From Flavihumibacter fluminis (GTDB lineage Bacteria > Bacteroidota > Bacteroidia > Chitinophagales > Chitinophagaceae), in contig NZ_JAKEVY010000001.1 of the NCBI RefSeq assembly GCF_021491375.1, forward strand, positions 62,001-126,000: a stretch of DNA of 64,000 nt, read 5' to 3'. The translations under genes were made by a program, and so were the position numbers. Each line of letters starts with the position of its first letter. Within the stretch, counting starts at the first letter, position 1. Shown one piece after another: positions 8,358 to 17,900 of the stretch. The notes under the pieces were generated by a model. That model had not been told where the DNA came from. It saw nothing but the letters and a program-made list of their open reading frames with translations, and made no database searches.

Positions 8358-9374
8358 ATGAAAAGGGGAATCCGCATTTTGATCTGGATTGCGGCAATCT
8401 TAGGTCTTTTATTACTGATTGGCGCTTTCCTGCCCGGATCCGTTACTGTCTCAAGATCTACCAGTATCAAGGCACCGGCTTCAACTGTTTATGGACTTCT
8501 TACCGATCTTACTACTTACGATGCCTGGATGCCATGGAACCAAATCGATTCCAATATGAAAAAGACTTTTGGTCCTGTTACCAAAGGAAAAGGAGCCTGG
8601 TATTCCTGGTCAAGTGAAAATTGGAAAGTAGGTGAAGGTAAACTGGAAATTTCAGCTGTGGTGCCAAATCAGTCAGTTACTACCGATCTTGTTTTTGGCG
8701 GTTCGGATGAAATCAATAAAGCCGAATGGACACTGGAGCCGGATGGAAATGATACAAAGATTACCTGGACCATGCATGCTCATTTCGGTCATAATCCCAT
8801 CAGTCGCTGGTTTGGTTTATTTGGCGAATCCATGATAGCGCCAGATTTTGAAAAAGGACTTGCTCAACTAAAGCAAAAAATTGAGACGGGTGAACTCCGT
8901 TTGCCAGAACCTAAAATGATGGTTGAAACCATTAAAACGGCCCCTTTCCAGGTATTAACCATTCTGGACACAGCAGCTGTACAGTCGGATATCGGTCCGG
9001 TTTTGCAAAAGGCCTATGGAGAAATTGGCGAATTGATCAATAAAGATCAGCTGACTTTTACAAGCGCCCCCCTGGCCTGGTTTTATTCCAACTCAGCACC
9101 TTATGTATTGGAGGCGGCCATCCCCGTAAATAAGGCTCCGGGCAATACAGCTGGGCGGATCAAATACAAAACGGTTCCTGCTGAAAATGCCGTTGTGGTG
9201 CATTTTTACGGTCCTTATGAAGAAACAAATCTGGCGTATGCCAAAATTCAGGATTGGCTGAAAGCCAATAATAAAAAGGCAAAAGGTACTCCCTACGATG
9301 TTTATATGGATGATCCAACTACAAAAAAATCCATGTACGAAGTCCGTACCGATATCATTCAGCCTTTTGAGTAA
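8358..9374 (+). CDS. SRPBCC domain plus GyrI-like effector-binding domain protein
   Basis: 338 aa. One N-terminal membrane helix (residues ~5-25, IRILIWIAAILGLLLLIGAFL), then a polyketide-cyclase/START-like SRPBCC domain (~30-180, VSRSTSIKAPASTVYGLLTDL) and a C-terminal GyrI/AraC-type small-molecule-binding domain (~190-335, ending YEVRTDIIQPF). The architecture suggests a membrane-anchored ligand binder; no substrate can be named. Its 3' end overlaps the convergent DUF2520 gene by 20 bases. Confidence 0.82.
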   Translation: MKRGIRILIWIAAILGLLLLIGAFLPGSVTVSRSTSIKAPASTVYGLLTDLTTYDAWMPWNQIDSNMKKTFGPVTKGKGAWYSWSSENWKVGEGKLEISAVVPNQSVTTDLVFGGSDEINKAEWTLEPDGNDTKITWTMHAHFGHNPISRWFGLFGESMIAPDFEKGLAQLKQKIETGELRLPEPKMMVETIKTAPFQVLTILDTAAVQSDIGPVLQKAYGEIGELINKDQLTFTSAPLAWFYSNSAPYVLEAAIPVNKAPGNTAGRIKYKTVPAENAVVVHFYGPYEETNLAYAKIQDWLKANNKKAKGTPYDVYMDDPTTKKSMYEVRTDIIQPFE

Positions 9375-10164
9375 TGGTTTCCAGAACCTGTGATTTGTAG
9401 GAGATGATTTCTTCCGTGAGGTGCTCATACAGATCTTTCCAGTCGGGGTGCGGACTCATCAGCTCCAGGTGCCTGCGAATAGTAGAATGATCTTCCCGCA
9501 TAGCAGGACCTGTTTGCCAGTTGAAGGGATCTTTTACAGGTTCATTGTCTGGTTCCAGCCGCATAATGGTTTCTCTTATCAATGGTAAGAGCAATTCAAA
9601 GGAAAGCTGGTGTTCCTGGCATAAACGATAGGCGATACTAAACATTAGGTTGGGAAAATTATTCACCCATACCGCACTAACATGCATACGTAAACGCTGC
9701 TGATCGCTGACTGACTGGCAGGAATTTCCTATGGACAGTACGAGTTTCTCTAATTGATCCAGGTCATCTGCATGGGCTGCCTGTATCAGAAAGGGCACGG
9801 AACCGCTTGCTGGTAGGGTCCCTTTTAAACTTTGTAAGGGATACAGCACTCCACAACGTGTCGACACTCCCTGCAATACAGCCATTGGTACAGTTCCTGC
9901 TGTATGTACTACGAGCCGGTTATGCAGTTGCCATTTCAACATCAGTTCCGGCAGCGCGCGATCCGCCAGGGCTACAATATAAAGATCGGCATCAGGTGTA
10001 ATGGATGAAAATTCAGCCGTGAATCCGGCTCCAAGTTCCCTGGCTAAAGCCTCCCCTTTTTCCTTTGTCCGGTTCATCACCTGCAGGATCTGGTGACCCT
10101 TTTGAACAAAGATTCTGCCTAACGTTCCTGCCACATTTCCTGCACCGATCAAAACAATTTTCAT
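9355..10164 (-). CDS. Rossmann/DUF2520 domain oxidoreductase-like protein
   Basis: 269 aa. The N-terminal NAD(P)-binding fold starts MKIVLIGAGNVAGTLGRIF and continues with a beta-strand ending YIVALADRALPEL and VVHTAGTVPM, as in ProC/F420 reductase-like proteins. The C-terminal helical DUF2520 domain contains HVSAVWVNNFPNLMFS and the DPFNWQTGPAMREDHSTI signature. It is divergent from the alpha/beta hydrolase gene (16 bases between starts). Function unassigned; members often sit near panC/cell-wall genes, which is not the case here. Confidence 0.85.
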   Translation of the reverse strand: MKIVLIGAGNVAGTLGRIFVQKGHQILQVMNRTKEKGEALARELGAGFTAEFSSITPDADLYIVALADRALPELMLKWQLHNRLVVHTAGTVPMAVLQGVSTRCGVLYPLQSLKGTLPASGSVPFLIQAAHADDLDQLEKLVLSIGNSCQSVSDQQRLRMHVSAVWVNNFPNLMFSIAYRLCQEHQLSFELLLPLIRETIMRLEPDNEPVKDPFNWQTGPAMREDHSTIRRHLELMSPHPDWKDLYEHLTEEIISYKSQVLETITQKAE

Positions 10165-10180
10165 ATCGTAACTTTACAGC

Positions 10181-11023
10181 ATGAAATTAGCACAAAAGCT
10201 GGCCCTGAATTACCTCCGGGCTAAATTGAATTTTACAGCCGTGTTTTCCAAACGCAAGGCTGCGGAAATGGCTTTTGAGATTTTTGCCACTCCTTTTCGT
10301 CGCTCAAAGAAGAAGGAAGCTCCTGTTTTTCAGAAGGCAGACAGGCTCTTTGTTCAGGTGGAAGGCAAGCGCGTAGCTGTTTACAGATGGAATAAGGGGG
10401 GCATACGAAAAGCGATGATCCTGCATGGATTTGAATCCTCCTCCTGGAATTTTGATCGTTATATTGGTCCGCTTATTAAAAAGGGATACGAAGTCATTGC
10501 CGCAGATGCTCCTGCACATGGTGCTTCGGAAGGAACCCAGATCACATTGCCACTTTATGTTAAAACCATTGCTACTATCTACCAGGAGTTTGGTCCTATT
10601 CATAGCTTTATGGCACATTCATTTGGAGGTCTCGCGATCGTGCATTTTCTGGAACAGGTGCCACACGACGACCAGGTTCGGGTTGCATTGATTGCGCCTG
10701 CTACAGAAACAACAACAGCCATAAAAAGCCTGTACAAAATGCTGCAACTGGATGAAAAAGTTCAGGAGTCATTTGAGGAGATTGTTCTTGAAAGAGGTGG
10801 TGTGGCTTCTTCCTATTATTCAATACCCCGGGCACTGCAGCATATTCACGCTTCGATTTTATGGATTCATGATGAAGACGATGATGTAACTCCCCTCAAA
10901 GATGTAAAACCAATTATCAAAAAAGCACCAGCTAATATAGAATTCATGATCACCAAAGAGCTGGGGCATCGGAAAATCTACCGCGAAAATAAAGTAGTGA
11001 AAAAAGTAGTGGAGTTTCTTTAA
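10181..11023 (+). CDS. Alpha/beta hydrolase
   Basis: 280 aa cytoplasmic hydrolase. Motifs: oxyanion strand MILHGFESSSWNFDRYI, a beta-turn ADAPAHGASEG, the nucleophile elbow MAHSFGGLA (Ser in HSFGG), an acid strand ILWIHDEDDDVTP and a terminal His (ELGHRKIYRE). The catalytic triad is therefore complete. Substrate unknown. The stop overlaps the convergent pcm gene by 4 bases. Confidence 0.88.
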   Translation: MKLAQKLALNYLRAKLNFTAVFSKRKAAEMAFEIFATPFRRSKKKEAPVFQKADRLFVQVEGKRVAVYRWNKGGIRKAMILHGFESSSWNFDRYIGPLIKKGYEVIAADAPAHGASEGTQITLPLYVKTIATIYQEFGPIHSFMAHSFGGLAIVHFLEQVPHDDQVRVALIAPATETTTAIKSLYKMLQLDEKVQESFEEIVLERGGVASSYYSIPRALQHIHASILWIHDEDDDVTPLKDVKPIIKKAPANIEFMITKELGHRKIYRENKVVKKVVEFL

Positions 11024-11679
11024 GTTCCTTCCCGTCCACCGAGCATGGGCACAAAGGAAAAATTATCAAAAACCTCTTCACTGTAACTGCCATCTGCTTT
11101 TTTCGTGAGGCGCAGCATGCGTTGTACCACACCCTCACCAACCGGTATTACCATTTTACCGCCGGTTTTAAGCTGGGAAATGAGTTTCTCCGGAATAAAA
11201 GGTGCCGCTGCTGTTACAATTACTTTATCGAAAGGGGCATATGTAGGCAGGCCTTCAAATCCATCCCCATAGAAGAATTTGATGTTGGGATATTTTTTCA
11301 GGTAACTGAATCCCCTGTTCTGATCAAACAGGGCTTTCTGTCGCTCGATGGTAAATACCTGTGCACCCATTTCCGCCAATACGCAGGCCTGGTAGGCACT
11401 TCCGGTTCCGATCTCCAGCACTTTATCGAATGGTTTGATCTCCAGCAACTGTGATTGATAGGCAACCGTGTAAGGTTGGGAAATGGTTTGACCTACCGCA
11501 ATCGGAAAGGCTTTGTCTTCATACGCTTTATCATCAAACGCTGAATCCAGGAAATAATGACGCGGTAATTGGAGAATGGCATCCAGCACGCGTTCGTCTG
11601 TGATGCCCTTCTCCTTTAAATGATCTACCAGTTTTTTCCGAAGTCCTTTATGGCGATACGTATCTTCAAATCTTCTCAT
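11020..11679 (-). CDS. pcm: Protein-L-isoaspartate O-methyltransferase
   Basis: 219 aa, normal length. SAM-dependent methylation of isoaspartyl residues begins repair of damaged proteins. Visible are the PCMT-specific PRHYFLDSAFDDKAYEDKAFPIAVGQTISQPYTV-type region (DKAFPIAVGQTISQP), SAM motif I VLEIGTGSAYQACVLA, and the post-motifs FFYGDGFEGLP and VIVTAAAPFIPEKLISQL. It is transcribed after the phosphosugar mutase (44-base gap). Confidence 0.95.
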   Translation of the reverse strand: MRRFEDTYRHKGLRKKLVDHLKEKGITDERVLDAILQLPRHYFLDSAFDDKAYEDKAFPIAVGQTISQPYTVAYQSQLLEIKPFDKVLEIGTGSAYQACVLAEMGAQVFTIERQKALFDQNRGFSYLKKYPNIKFFYGDGFEGLPTYAPFDKVIVTAAAPFIPEKLISQLKTGGKMVIPVGEGVVQRMLRLTKKADGSYSEEVFDNFSFVPMLGGREGT

Positions 11680-11723
11680 ACCGCCCGCAAGTTATTGAAA
11701 AGGATCGGATGCCAAACCATCGC

Positions 11724-13448
11724 TTATAATTTCATGTCGCTGATAATGCCTTTGATTTTAGCATCCAGTTCAGCTTCCTTAGCTGCAAAGGCTGCGCTGT
11801 CTGGAAGCTTTGTAGATACGCTGAAGTAAAACTTGATTTTTGGTTCGGTACCACTGGGCCTTGCTGAAATCTTGCTGCCATCAGCCAATATAAATTGCAA
11901 CACATTGCTTTTGGGCAGAGCGATTTTCCATTCTTCTCCTGTTTGCAGATTTTTACCCTGCTGCAATTCATAATCCAGTAACTGCACTACTGCAGAACCA
12001 TTTATCGTTTTTGGAGGATTGGAGCGATACCCTTCCATCATAGCAGCAATCTGCTGCTGCCCATCCATACCTTTTTTGGTAATGGAAATCAAATGCTCCT
12101 TGAAGAATCCATATTGTACATAGAGGTCGATCAGTTTCTGATACAGACTTCTTCCCTTGTCTTTTTCATAGGCAGCCATCTCACAGAGAAGCGCAACCGC
12201 ACTTACGGCATCCTTATCACGTAACTGAGGGCCAATCATCAAACCATAACTTTCTTCCCCACCAATCACATAATTTTCTTTTCCTTCTTTTTCCTTGATG
12301 AGTTCTGCGATCCATTTAAAGCCGGTCAGAACATTGTAGCAGGCGATATTGTTCTGTTTCGCAATTTCATCAATCAGTTCGGTGGTAACAATGGTTTTTA
12401 CTACCATATCATTGGGCTGTGCCAGGCCTTTCGCTTTTCTGGCTTCAATCATGTAATTGAATGCCAGCACGGCAGTTTGGTTGCCATTCATCAGCACCCA
12501 GTTGCCATTGCTGTCTTTCACACCAATGCCTACCCGATCTGCATCCGGATCAGTTCCCAGGAGAATATCAGCATCGATTTCTTTTGCTTTTTTCAACCCA
12601 AGCGCCATTGCATCGGCTTCTTCAGGATTGGGATAATTTACCGTAGGGAAATTTCCATTGGGTTCAATTTGTTCCTTCACGATGGTAACATTTGTGAAAC
12701 CAAAATCCGCCAGTACATCCGGAACCAGTTTAATACCTGTTCCATGGATGGGGGTGTAAACAATTTTCAGGTCTTTCTGGCGGGCGATAACATCCGGATA
12801 AATGCTCAGATTTTTTACCATTTTCCGATAGGCGGTATCCATTTCTGCTCCGATCAGGGTAATATTGGCTTCACCGCCAGACCATTTTACTTCATCTACA
12901 GAAGCGATTTTTTCTACCTCCTTGATCACATTTTTATCGTGTGGTGGTACCAGTTGTCCGCCATCGTTCCAATAGGCTTTGTAACCATTGTATTCTTTGG
13001 GGTTATGCGAAGCGGTACAAACCACTCCACCCTGGCAGCCCAGGTGACGGATACTGAAACTCAGTTCCGGAGTGGGGCGCAGGGCTTCAAATAAATATAC
13101 TTTGATACCATTGGCCGCAAACACATTGGCTGTGGTTTCAGCAAAAAAGCGGCTGTTATTGCGACTGTCATGTGCAATGGCCACTTTGATTTCAGTATTC
13201 GGAAAAGAGGCTTTCAGGTAATTGGAAAAACCCTGCGTAGCCATGCCTACCGTGTATTTGTTCATCCGATTGGAACCCACTCCCATAATACCCCGGAGGC
13301 CGCCGGTTCCGAATTCCAGACTGCGGTAAAAAGAATCAGTCAGTTCAGTTGGATTGTTTTTGATAAGGTCTTCAATGCTGGCTTTGGTTTCGGCGTCGTA
13401 ATTGCCATTCAGCCACTGGTCTACTTTTGCTTGTATTGCTGCATCCAT
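11724..13448 (-). CDS. Phosphoglucomutase/phosphomannomutase (alpha-D-phosphohexomutase)
   Basis: 574 aa, the length of the PgcA-like bacterial class. The phosphoserine loop is TASHNPKEYNGYKAYW; the metal loop is GTDPDADRVGIG; the sugar-specificity loop is GGEESYGLMIG; the C-terminal phosphate loop is ARPSGTEPKIKFYF. It interconverts glucose- or mannose-1- and 6-phosphates, feeding nucleotide-sugar and envelope glycan synthesis. The N-terminal ~40 residues carry the NNPTELTDSFYRSLEFGTGGLRG motif typical of this subclass. Confidence 0.95.
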   Translation of the reverse strand: MDAAIQAKVDQWLNGNYDAETKASIEDLIKNNPTELTDSFYRSLEFGTGGLRGIMGVGSNRMNKYTVGMATQGFSNYLKASFPNTEIKVAIAHDSRNNSRFFAETTANVFAANGIKVYLFEALRPTPELSFSIRHLGCQGGVVCTASHNPKEYNGYKAYWNDGGQLVPPHDKNVIKEVEKIASVDEVKWSGGEANITLIGAEMDTAYRKMVKNLSIYPDVIARQKDLKIVYTPIHGTGIKLVPDVLADFGFTNVTIVKEQIEPNGNFPTVNYPNPEEADAMALGLKKAKEIDADILLGTDPDADRVGIGVKDSNGNWVLMNGNQTAVLAFNYMIEARKAKGLAQPNDMVVKTIVTTELIDEIAKQNNIACYNVLTGFKWIAELIKEKEGKENYVIGGEESYGLMIGPQLRDKDAVSAVALLCEMAAYEKDKGRSLYQKLIDLYVQYGFFKEHLISITKKGMDGQQQIAAMMEGYRSNPPKTINGSAVVQLLDYELQQGKNLQTGEEWKIALPKSNVLQFILADGSKISARPSGTEPKIKFYFSVSTKLPDSAAFAAKEAELDAKIKGIISDMKL

Positions 13449-13546
13449 ATGGTTCGCTTTTTTAATCGGGGTTGAAGATATAGAATCTGAATGGAATCTG
13501 TTTAGCCGGGTAAAACGTATTTTTAGGGCTGAAATGATATAATCTG

Positions 13547-14581
13547 TTGAGCTATCTTAAAATATACATCCGTCCGTTTTTGATTTTGTTCTGTTTACTC
13601 AATGTTGTACCTATTCTAATGGCACAGGAAAAGAATGGAATAGATGTTGCAGGCAGTTTGGACTCCAGCCGCTATGACTCAATAATCAAAAACGCACCAC
13701 CATTAGTTGGATCCATAAAGTGTTTTTTGTATACACCAATCCCTCCCTCCCGCAAATGGTGGGTGGCCGGGGGGCATGCAGCTGTTTGGGCAGGCACCTA
13801 TATTGCACTCAATAAAGCCTGGTACGATGGTTATGAACGCCAGGGCTTCCACCTCTTTGATGATGGTAAGGAATGGAACCAGATGGATAAAGCCGGACAT
13901 ATCTGGACCACCTATCAGTTGGGCCGTTTATCAGGTGAGGTTTGGAAATGGGCGGGATTGAGGCATAACCAGGCAGTATGGCTGGGCGGCGCCAGTGCCA
14001 TGGCTTTCCAGAGCATCATCGAATTACAGGATGCCTATTCCGCTAAATGGGGTTTCAGTTGGTGGGATATCGCTGCCAATACAGTGGGGGCAGCTGCCTA
14101 TGTTTCACAGGAATTAGGCTGGAAAGAACAGCGCATCCAGATTAAAATGGGTTATTTCCCTTATCGTTATCCGTCAGAACTGAAAAATCGGCAGAAAGAA
14201 TTGTTCGGTGCCGGCTTTGCAGAAAGAATACTCAAAGACTATAATGGACAAACCTATTGGCTGAGTGCTAATCTGGACCGGTTTTTCCCGGCAGCGAAAC
14301 TCCCCAAATGGCTGAATGTATCGCTTGGCTATAGCAGTGACCTGATGTTGGGAGGAATGAGCAACAACTGGACAGAAGCCGATGGTACTCCTGTGAACCG
14401 GAATGATATTGCCCGTGTCAGAAGATATTATCTTTCGGCGGATGTAGACTTAACGCGGATACCTACCCGAAAAAAATGGGTGCGCACCATTTTTACTGCC
14501 CTTAACGCTATTAAGATACCCGCTCCTGCCCTGGAATACAACAATGGTGGAGGTTTCCGCTTCCACTGGCTGCACCAGTAA
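13547..14581 (+). CDS. DUF2279 family exported protein
   Basis: 344 aa. A TTG start at 13547 is chosen because it supplies a complete signal peptide (PFLILFCLLNVVPILMAQ); the first in-frame ATG lies at its cleavage site. The DUF2279 core follows (GGHAAVWAGTYIALNKAWY, then DDGKEWNQMDKAGHIWTTYQLGR) with three or four hydrophobic segments, and the C-terminal half has outer-membrane-like strands. Function unknown. It stops 2 bases before the convergent PRTase gene. Confidence 0.75.
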   Translation: MSYLKIYIRPFLILFCLLNVVPILMAQEKNGIDVAGSLDSSRYDSIIKNAPPLVGSIKCFLYTPIPPSRKWWVAGGHAAVWAGTYIALNKAWYDGYERQGFHLFDDGKEWNQMDKAGHIWTTYQLGRLSGEVWKWAGLRHNQAVWLGGASAMAFQSIIELQDAYSAKWGFSWWDIAANTVGAAAYVSQELGWKEQRIQIKMGYFPYRYPSELKNRQKELFGAGFAERILKDYNGQTYWLSANLDRFFPAAKLPKWLNVSLGYSSDLMLGGMSNNWTEADGTPVNRNDIARVRRYYLSADVDLTRIPTRKKWVRTIFTALNAIKIPAPALEYNNGGGFRFHWLHQ

Positions 14582-14583
14582 TC

Positions 14584-15087
14584 TTACTCCAGGTAGGCTC
14601 CGCTCACCGTATCCCCTTCCACCGTTACATAAATATGATCCTGCATTGTAGTTGCAAGGCTGATGCCTACATAATCCGCTTTTACCGGATACGCTTTATG
14701 AGTGCGTTCTACCAATGTCAGAATCTGGATCCTTTCAGGATGATGAGCCAGAAACGGCTGCATGGCATATAAAATGGTTTTACCACTATTGGTTACATCA
14801 TCCACGAGTACGATCGTACGATTGGAAAAATTCATTTCCTTGCTAAGGGTGATGGTAGTTGGGTGACGTTTATCAAGACTTACTTCAATAATATCAGAAG
14901 GTATTTCCGCAATCTCATGAATCAGTTTCGCCAGCAGGCGGGCCATCACTACACCATTGTCGCGTATTCCGGCTATAATGATGGGTTCCCTGGTTCCAAT
15001 CAGTTCTTCTGCCATTTCATAGGCCATTCTTTCCAGTTTCTTGGCTGCCGCCGGGGCATCCAGAATATATTTTCGATTCGCAGACAT
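14584..15087 (-). CDS. PyrR-like phosphoribosyltransferase
   Basis: 167 aa. The PRPP loop is VVLVDDVTNSGKTILYAM and the order of elements (ILDAPAAAKKLERMAYE, IAGIRDNGVVMARLLAKLI, SLDKRHPT) matches the PyrR/uracil PRTase-like group. PyrR of Firmicutes both regulates pyr operons by RNA binding and has weak UPRTase activity; whether either holds here is unknown. A dihydroorotase-like gene lies 4 kb away on the other strand, too far to call a shared operon. Confidence 0.85.
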   Translation of the reverse strand: MSANRKYILDAPAAAKKLERMAYEMAEELIGTREPIIIAGIRDNGVVMARLLAKLIHEIAEIPSDIIEVSLDKRHPTTITLSKEMNFSNRTIVLVDDVTNSGKTILYAMQPFLAHHPERIQILTLVERTHKAYPVKADYVGISLATTMQDHIYVTVEGDTVSGAYLE

Positions 15088-15123
15088 AGTTGAATTTCAG
15101 GGCGAAAAATTACAACAAATCAT

Positions 15124-15151
15124 TGAGCCTGTGCGAAATCACTTAATTTAG
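15124..15151 (+). promoter_or_regulatory. Candidate promoter of the Fe-S protein gene
   Basis: TTG at 15124-15126, 17-base spacer, TAATTTAG at 15144-15151 (one mismatch to the Bacteroidota -7 box TAnnTTTG), 19 bases upstream of the ATG at 15170. Confidence 0.45.
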
Positions 15152-15169
15152 TTCCACAATACCGATCTT

Positions 15170-16486
15170 ATGCATTACCTGCAACAAATTGCTTTTGTAT
15201 TGTTACTGCTTGCTGCTGTCTGGTTTTTTTCCAGGCAGGTCAAATTCATTCGCCGCAATATCCTGCTGGGTAAGGATGAAAACTTTAGTGATCATCCCGA
15301 CAAAAGATGGAAAAATGTATTGCTACTGGCTTTTGGCCAGAAGAAAATGTTTAAAAACTCACTGGTTGCCATCCTGCACTTTATAATTTATGCCGGATTC
15401 ATCATCATCAACCTGGAAGTCCTGGAAATTGTCTTGGATGGTATCCTTGGTACGCACCGACTCTTTACGGAATTCCTTGGAATGGGATTCTATCGCTTTC
15501 TGATCAACAGTTTTGAATGGCTGGCTTTGGGGGTACTCGTGGTTTGTGTGATTTTCCTGGCCAGGAGAAATATGCTGAAGATCCGGCGATTTATTTCACA
15601 TGACCTGGATGGATGGCCACGCTCGGACGCAAATTATATTTTGATTACCGAGATCATCCTGATGCTGCTTTTCCTCACTATGAATGCCGCGGATGTGGTA
15701 TTACAGGAACGTGGTGTGTCAGGTTATACGGAGCATGCAACAGGTGCATTTGCTGTATCCTCCTTTATTCAGCCCCTGTTAACCAGCTGGAGTGATAACA
15801 GTATTATATTATTGGAACGTATTTGCTGGTGGTTGCATATTGCCGGTATTCTTTCTTTTCTGAATTATCTGCCTTTCTCCAAACACCTGCATATTCTGCT
15901 CGCTTTTCCCAATGCCTATTATGCACGATTGGAAGAGCAGGGTAAAATGAAAAATATGCCGGCTATTCAGAATGAAGTGTTATATGCCATGCAGCCGGAA
16001 CTGGCTCCTACAGAGGCTGGTGAAGCTCCTTCTTTTGGTGCCAAAGATGTAATGGACCTGAGCTGGAGAAACCTGCTCGATGCGTACAGCTGTACCGAAT
16101 GCGGTCGTTGTTCAGCTGCCTGTCCGGCTAATATTACGGGAAAATTATTATCTCCCCGCAAAATTATGATGGACACCCGAGATCGCCTGGAAGAAGTGGG
16201 GAAAAATATTGATAAGAACGGAGCGTTTGTTCCGGATGGAAAGTCACTTCTGAACGATTATATCACTACCGAGGAATTAAGAGCCTGCACTACCTGTAAT
16301 GCCTGTGTGGAAGCTTGTCCGGTTAGCATCAGTCCATTGGAGATTATCCTGGAGCTGCGTCGCTCGCTGATCATGGAAGCCAGCAATGCTCCCCAGGAAT
16401 GGAATGCTATGTTCTCCAACGTGGAAAACAATTTCGCTCCCTGGAAATTTAGTCCGGATGAGCGGGATGCCTGGACTCAAAATTAA
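15170..16486 (+). CDS. Membrane 4Fe-4S dicluster protein (HdrC/GlpC-related)
   Basis: 438 aa. Five or so membrane helices occupy residues ~1-270, followed by a cytoplasmic domain with two [4Fe-4S] motifs, CTECGRCSAACP (~residue 307) and CTTCNACVEACP (~372). This is the membrane subunit type that passes electrons between quinone and a CCG-domain partner. In other Bacteroidota that I know, a ~260-aa CCG-domain Fe-S protein follows immediately; here an SDR gene does. Function inferred only as redox electron transfer. Confidence 0.85.
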   Translation: MHYLQQIAFVLLLLAAVWFFSRQVKFIRRNILLGKDENFSDHPDKRWKNVLLLAFGQKKMFKNSLVAILHFIIYAGFIIINLEVLEIVLDGILGTHRLFTEFLGMGFYRFLINSFEWLALGVLVVCVIFLARRNMLKIRRFISHDLDGWPRSDANYILITEIILMLLFLTMNAADVVLQERGVSGYTEHATGAFAVSSFIQPLLTSWSDNSIILLERICWWLHIAGILSFLNYLPFSKHLHILLAFPNAYYARLEEQGKMKNMPAIQNEVLYAMQPELAPTEAGEAPSFGAKDVMDLSWRNLLDAYSCTECGRCSAACPANITGKLLSPRKIMMDTRDRLEEVGKNIDKNGAFVPDGKSLLNDYITTEELRACTTCNACVEACPVSISPLEIILELRRSLIMEASNAPQEWNAMFSNVENNFAPWKFSPDERDAWTQN

Positions 16487-16494
16487 GTACCGAC

Positions 16495-16513
16495 CTGATT
16501 CTTATCAGTTTTT
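16495..16513 (+). terminator. Weak hairpin terminator
   Basis: CTGAT, 4-base loop, ATCAG, then five T residues, 9 bases after the stop of the Fe-S protein gene. The stem is short, so some readthrough into the SDR gene is likely. Confidence 0.4.
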
Positions 16514-16552
16514 CCCGTACCTCAACCACGTAGTTTTATAAAAAAATCAATT

Positions 16553-17305
16553 ATGGCTATACTGGAAAACAAAGTTGCTATTGTAACTGGTGCCGGATCA
16601 GGAATTGGAAGAGCGATTGCCCGTTTTTATGCCCGCGAAGGCGCCAAAGTAGTGGTATCCGATATCAACCAAGCAGGTGGTGAAGAAACGGTGAAAGAGA
16701 TCCATGCTGACGGAGGTATTGCTCTTTTTTTTAAAGCGGATACTTCATCCATTGAAGACAATCGCCTGCTGGTAGAGAAAGCTGTTCAGGAATTTGGTGG
16801 TTTACATATTGCCTGCAACAACGCTGGCATTGGTGGGCCGATGGGGCCTACGGCCGACTATCCGATTGATGGCTGGAACAAAGTGATTGGTATCAACCTG
16901 AGTGGTGTTTTTTATGGCATGCATTTCCAGGTAGCAGCTATGTTGAAATCCGGTGGTGGAGCCATTGTTAATATTGCCTCTATTTTAGGTGCGGTGGGCA
17001 CCCGGTTTTCTCCCGCTTATGTGGCAGCTAAACATGGAGTGGTTGGGCTCACCAAAGCCACTGCGCTTGAGTATGCCAGTCAGGGGGTTCGGGTGAACAG
17101 TATTGGTCCGGGTTATATACTAACACCACTACTCACTAATGCTTTGGATGAAGCCGCAATGGAACAGGTGAAATCGCTGCACCCCATTGGCCGACTGGGT
17201 ACATCGGAAGAAGTAGCTGAACTCGCACTCTGGCTGAGTTCGGATAAAGCTTCTTTCGTAACGGGATCTTATTATGCGGTAGACGGAGGATATCTTGCAC
17301 AATAA
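16553..17305 (+). CDS. Short-chain dehydrogenase/reductase (classical SDR)
   Basis: 250 aa. NAD(P) loop TGAGSGIGRAIARF, DINQ after strand 2 (Asp favours NAD), NNAG (CNNAGIGG), catalytic Ser in NIASILGAVG, YxxxK as YVAAKHG, and the C-terminal ASFVTGSYYAVDGGYLAQ. Resembles glucose dehydrogenase/FabG-like members; substrate not identifiable. Followed without a gap by an SGNH hydrolase gene, suggesting cotranscription. Confidence 0.93.
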   Translation: MAILENKVAIVTGAGSGIGRAIARFYAREGAKVVVSDINQAGGEETVKEIHADGGIALFFKADTSSIEDNRLLVEKAVQEFGGLHIACNNAGIGGPMGPTADYPIDGWNKVIGINLSGVFYGMHFQVAAMLKSGGGAIVNIASILGAVGTRFSPAYVAAKHGVVGLTKATALEYASQGVRVNSIGPGYILTPLLTNALDEAAMEQVKSLHPIGRLGTSEEVAELALWLSSDKASFVTGSYYAVDGGYLAQ

Positions 17306-17306
17306 T

Positions 17307-17900
17307 ATGATCCGTTATCTCGCATTGGGTGATTCTTACACGATTGGTGAGCAGGTGTTGCTTACCGAATCTTTTCCCTATCAGTTGGTTCAACTGGCAA
17401 GGCGGCAGGGACTGGACCTGGCTGCTCCGGAAATCATTGCCCGAACGGGTTGGACTACCGATGAATTGCAGGCAGCAATGGAAACCTATCAATTTCAGCC
17501 ACCCTATGATTTTGTCAGCCTGCTCATAGGGGTAAACAATCAATACCGGGGACGCACAGCCGAAGAATATGCCCACCAGTTTAAGCAACTCCTGGTTCAC
17601 GCGATTGAATTGGCCGGTGGGGTGCATCAGCAGGTTGTTGTGTTATCTATTCCCGACTGGGGAGTTACTCCTTTTGCGGCAGATCGTAACAGGGAGGAGA
17701 TTTCAGCAGCCATCAATTGTTTTAATGAAATAAACCAACAGCTTGCTAAAGAGCAGGCTGTTGGCTATATCGATATTACTCCAGGTACCCGGGAGGCTGC
17801 TACCGACAGCAGCTTACTTGCCGCCGATGCACTTCACCCTTCTGCTAAAGAATACCGGCGTTGGGCGGAACGACTGCTTCCTTATCTCTCCCAGAAGTAA
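17307..17900 (+). CDS. SGNH/GDSL-family hydrolase
   Basis: ~197 aa. Block I is YLALGDSYTIGEQV (catalytic Ser), block III is LLIGVNNQYRG (Gly/Asn) and block V is DALHPSAKEY (Asp-His). This gives a complete esterase/lipase-type active site. A TTG at 17295 is open, but the ATG at 17307, immediately after the SDR stop at 17305, is the better start. The 3' end overlaps the convergent DinB gene by 19 bases. No signal peptide is evident. Confidence 0.88.
   Translation: MIRYLALGDSYTIGEQVLLTESFPYQLVQLARRQGLDLAAPEIIARTGWTTDELQAAMETYQFQPPYDFVSLLIGVNNQYRGRTAEEYAHQFKQLLVHAIELAGGVHQQVVVLSIPDWGVTPFAADRNREEISAAINCFNEINQQLAKEQAVGYIDITPGTREAATDSSLLAADALHPSAKEYRRWAERLLPYLSQK

Noticed and set aside
12477-13094. 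205-codon plus-strand ORF opposite the phosphosugar mutase
   Set aside because: Shadow frame; the mutase has all four active-site loops in the other strand.
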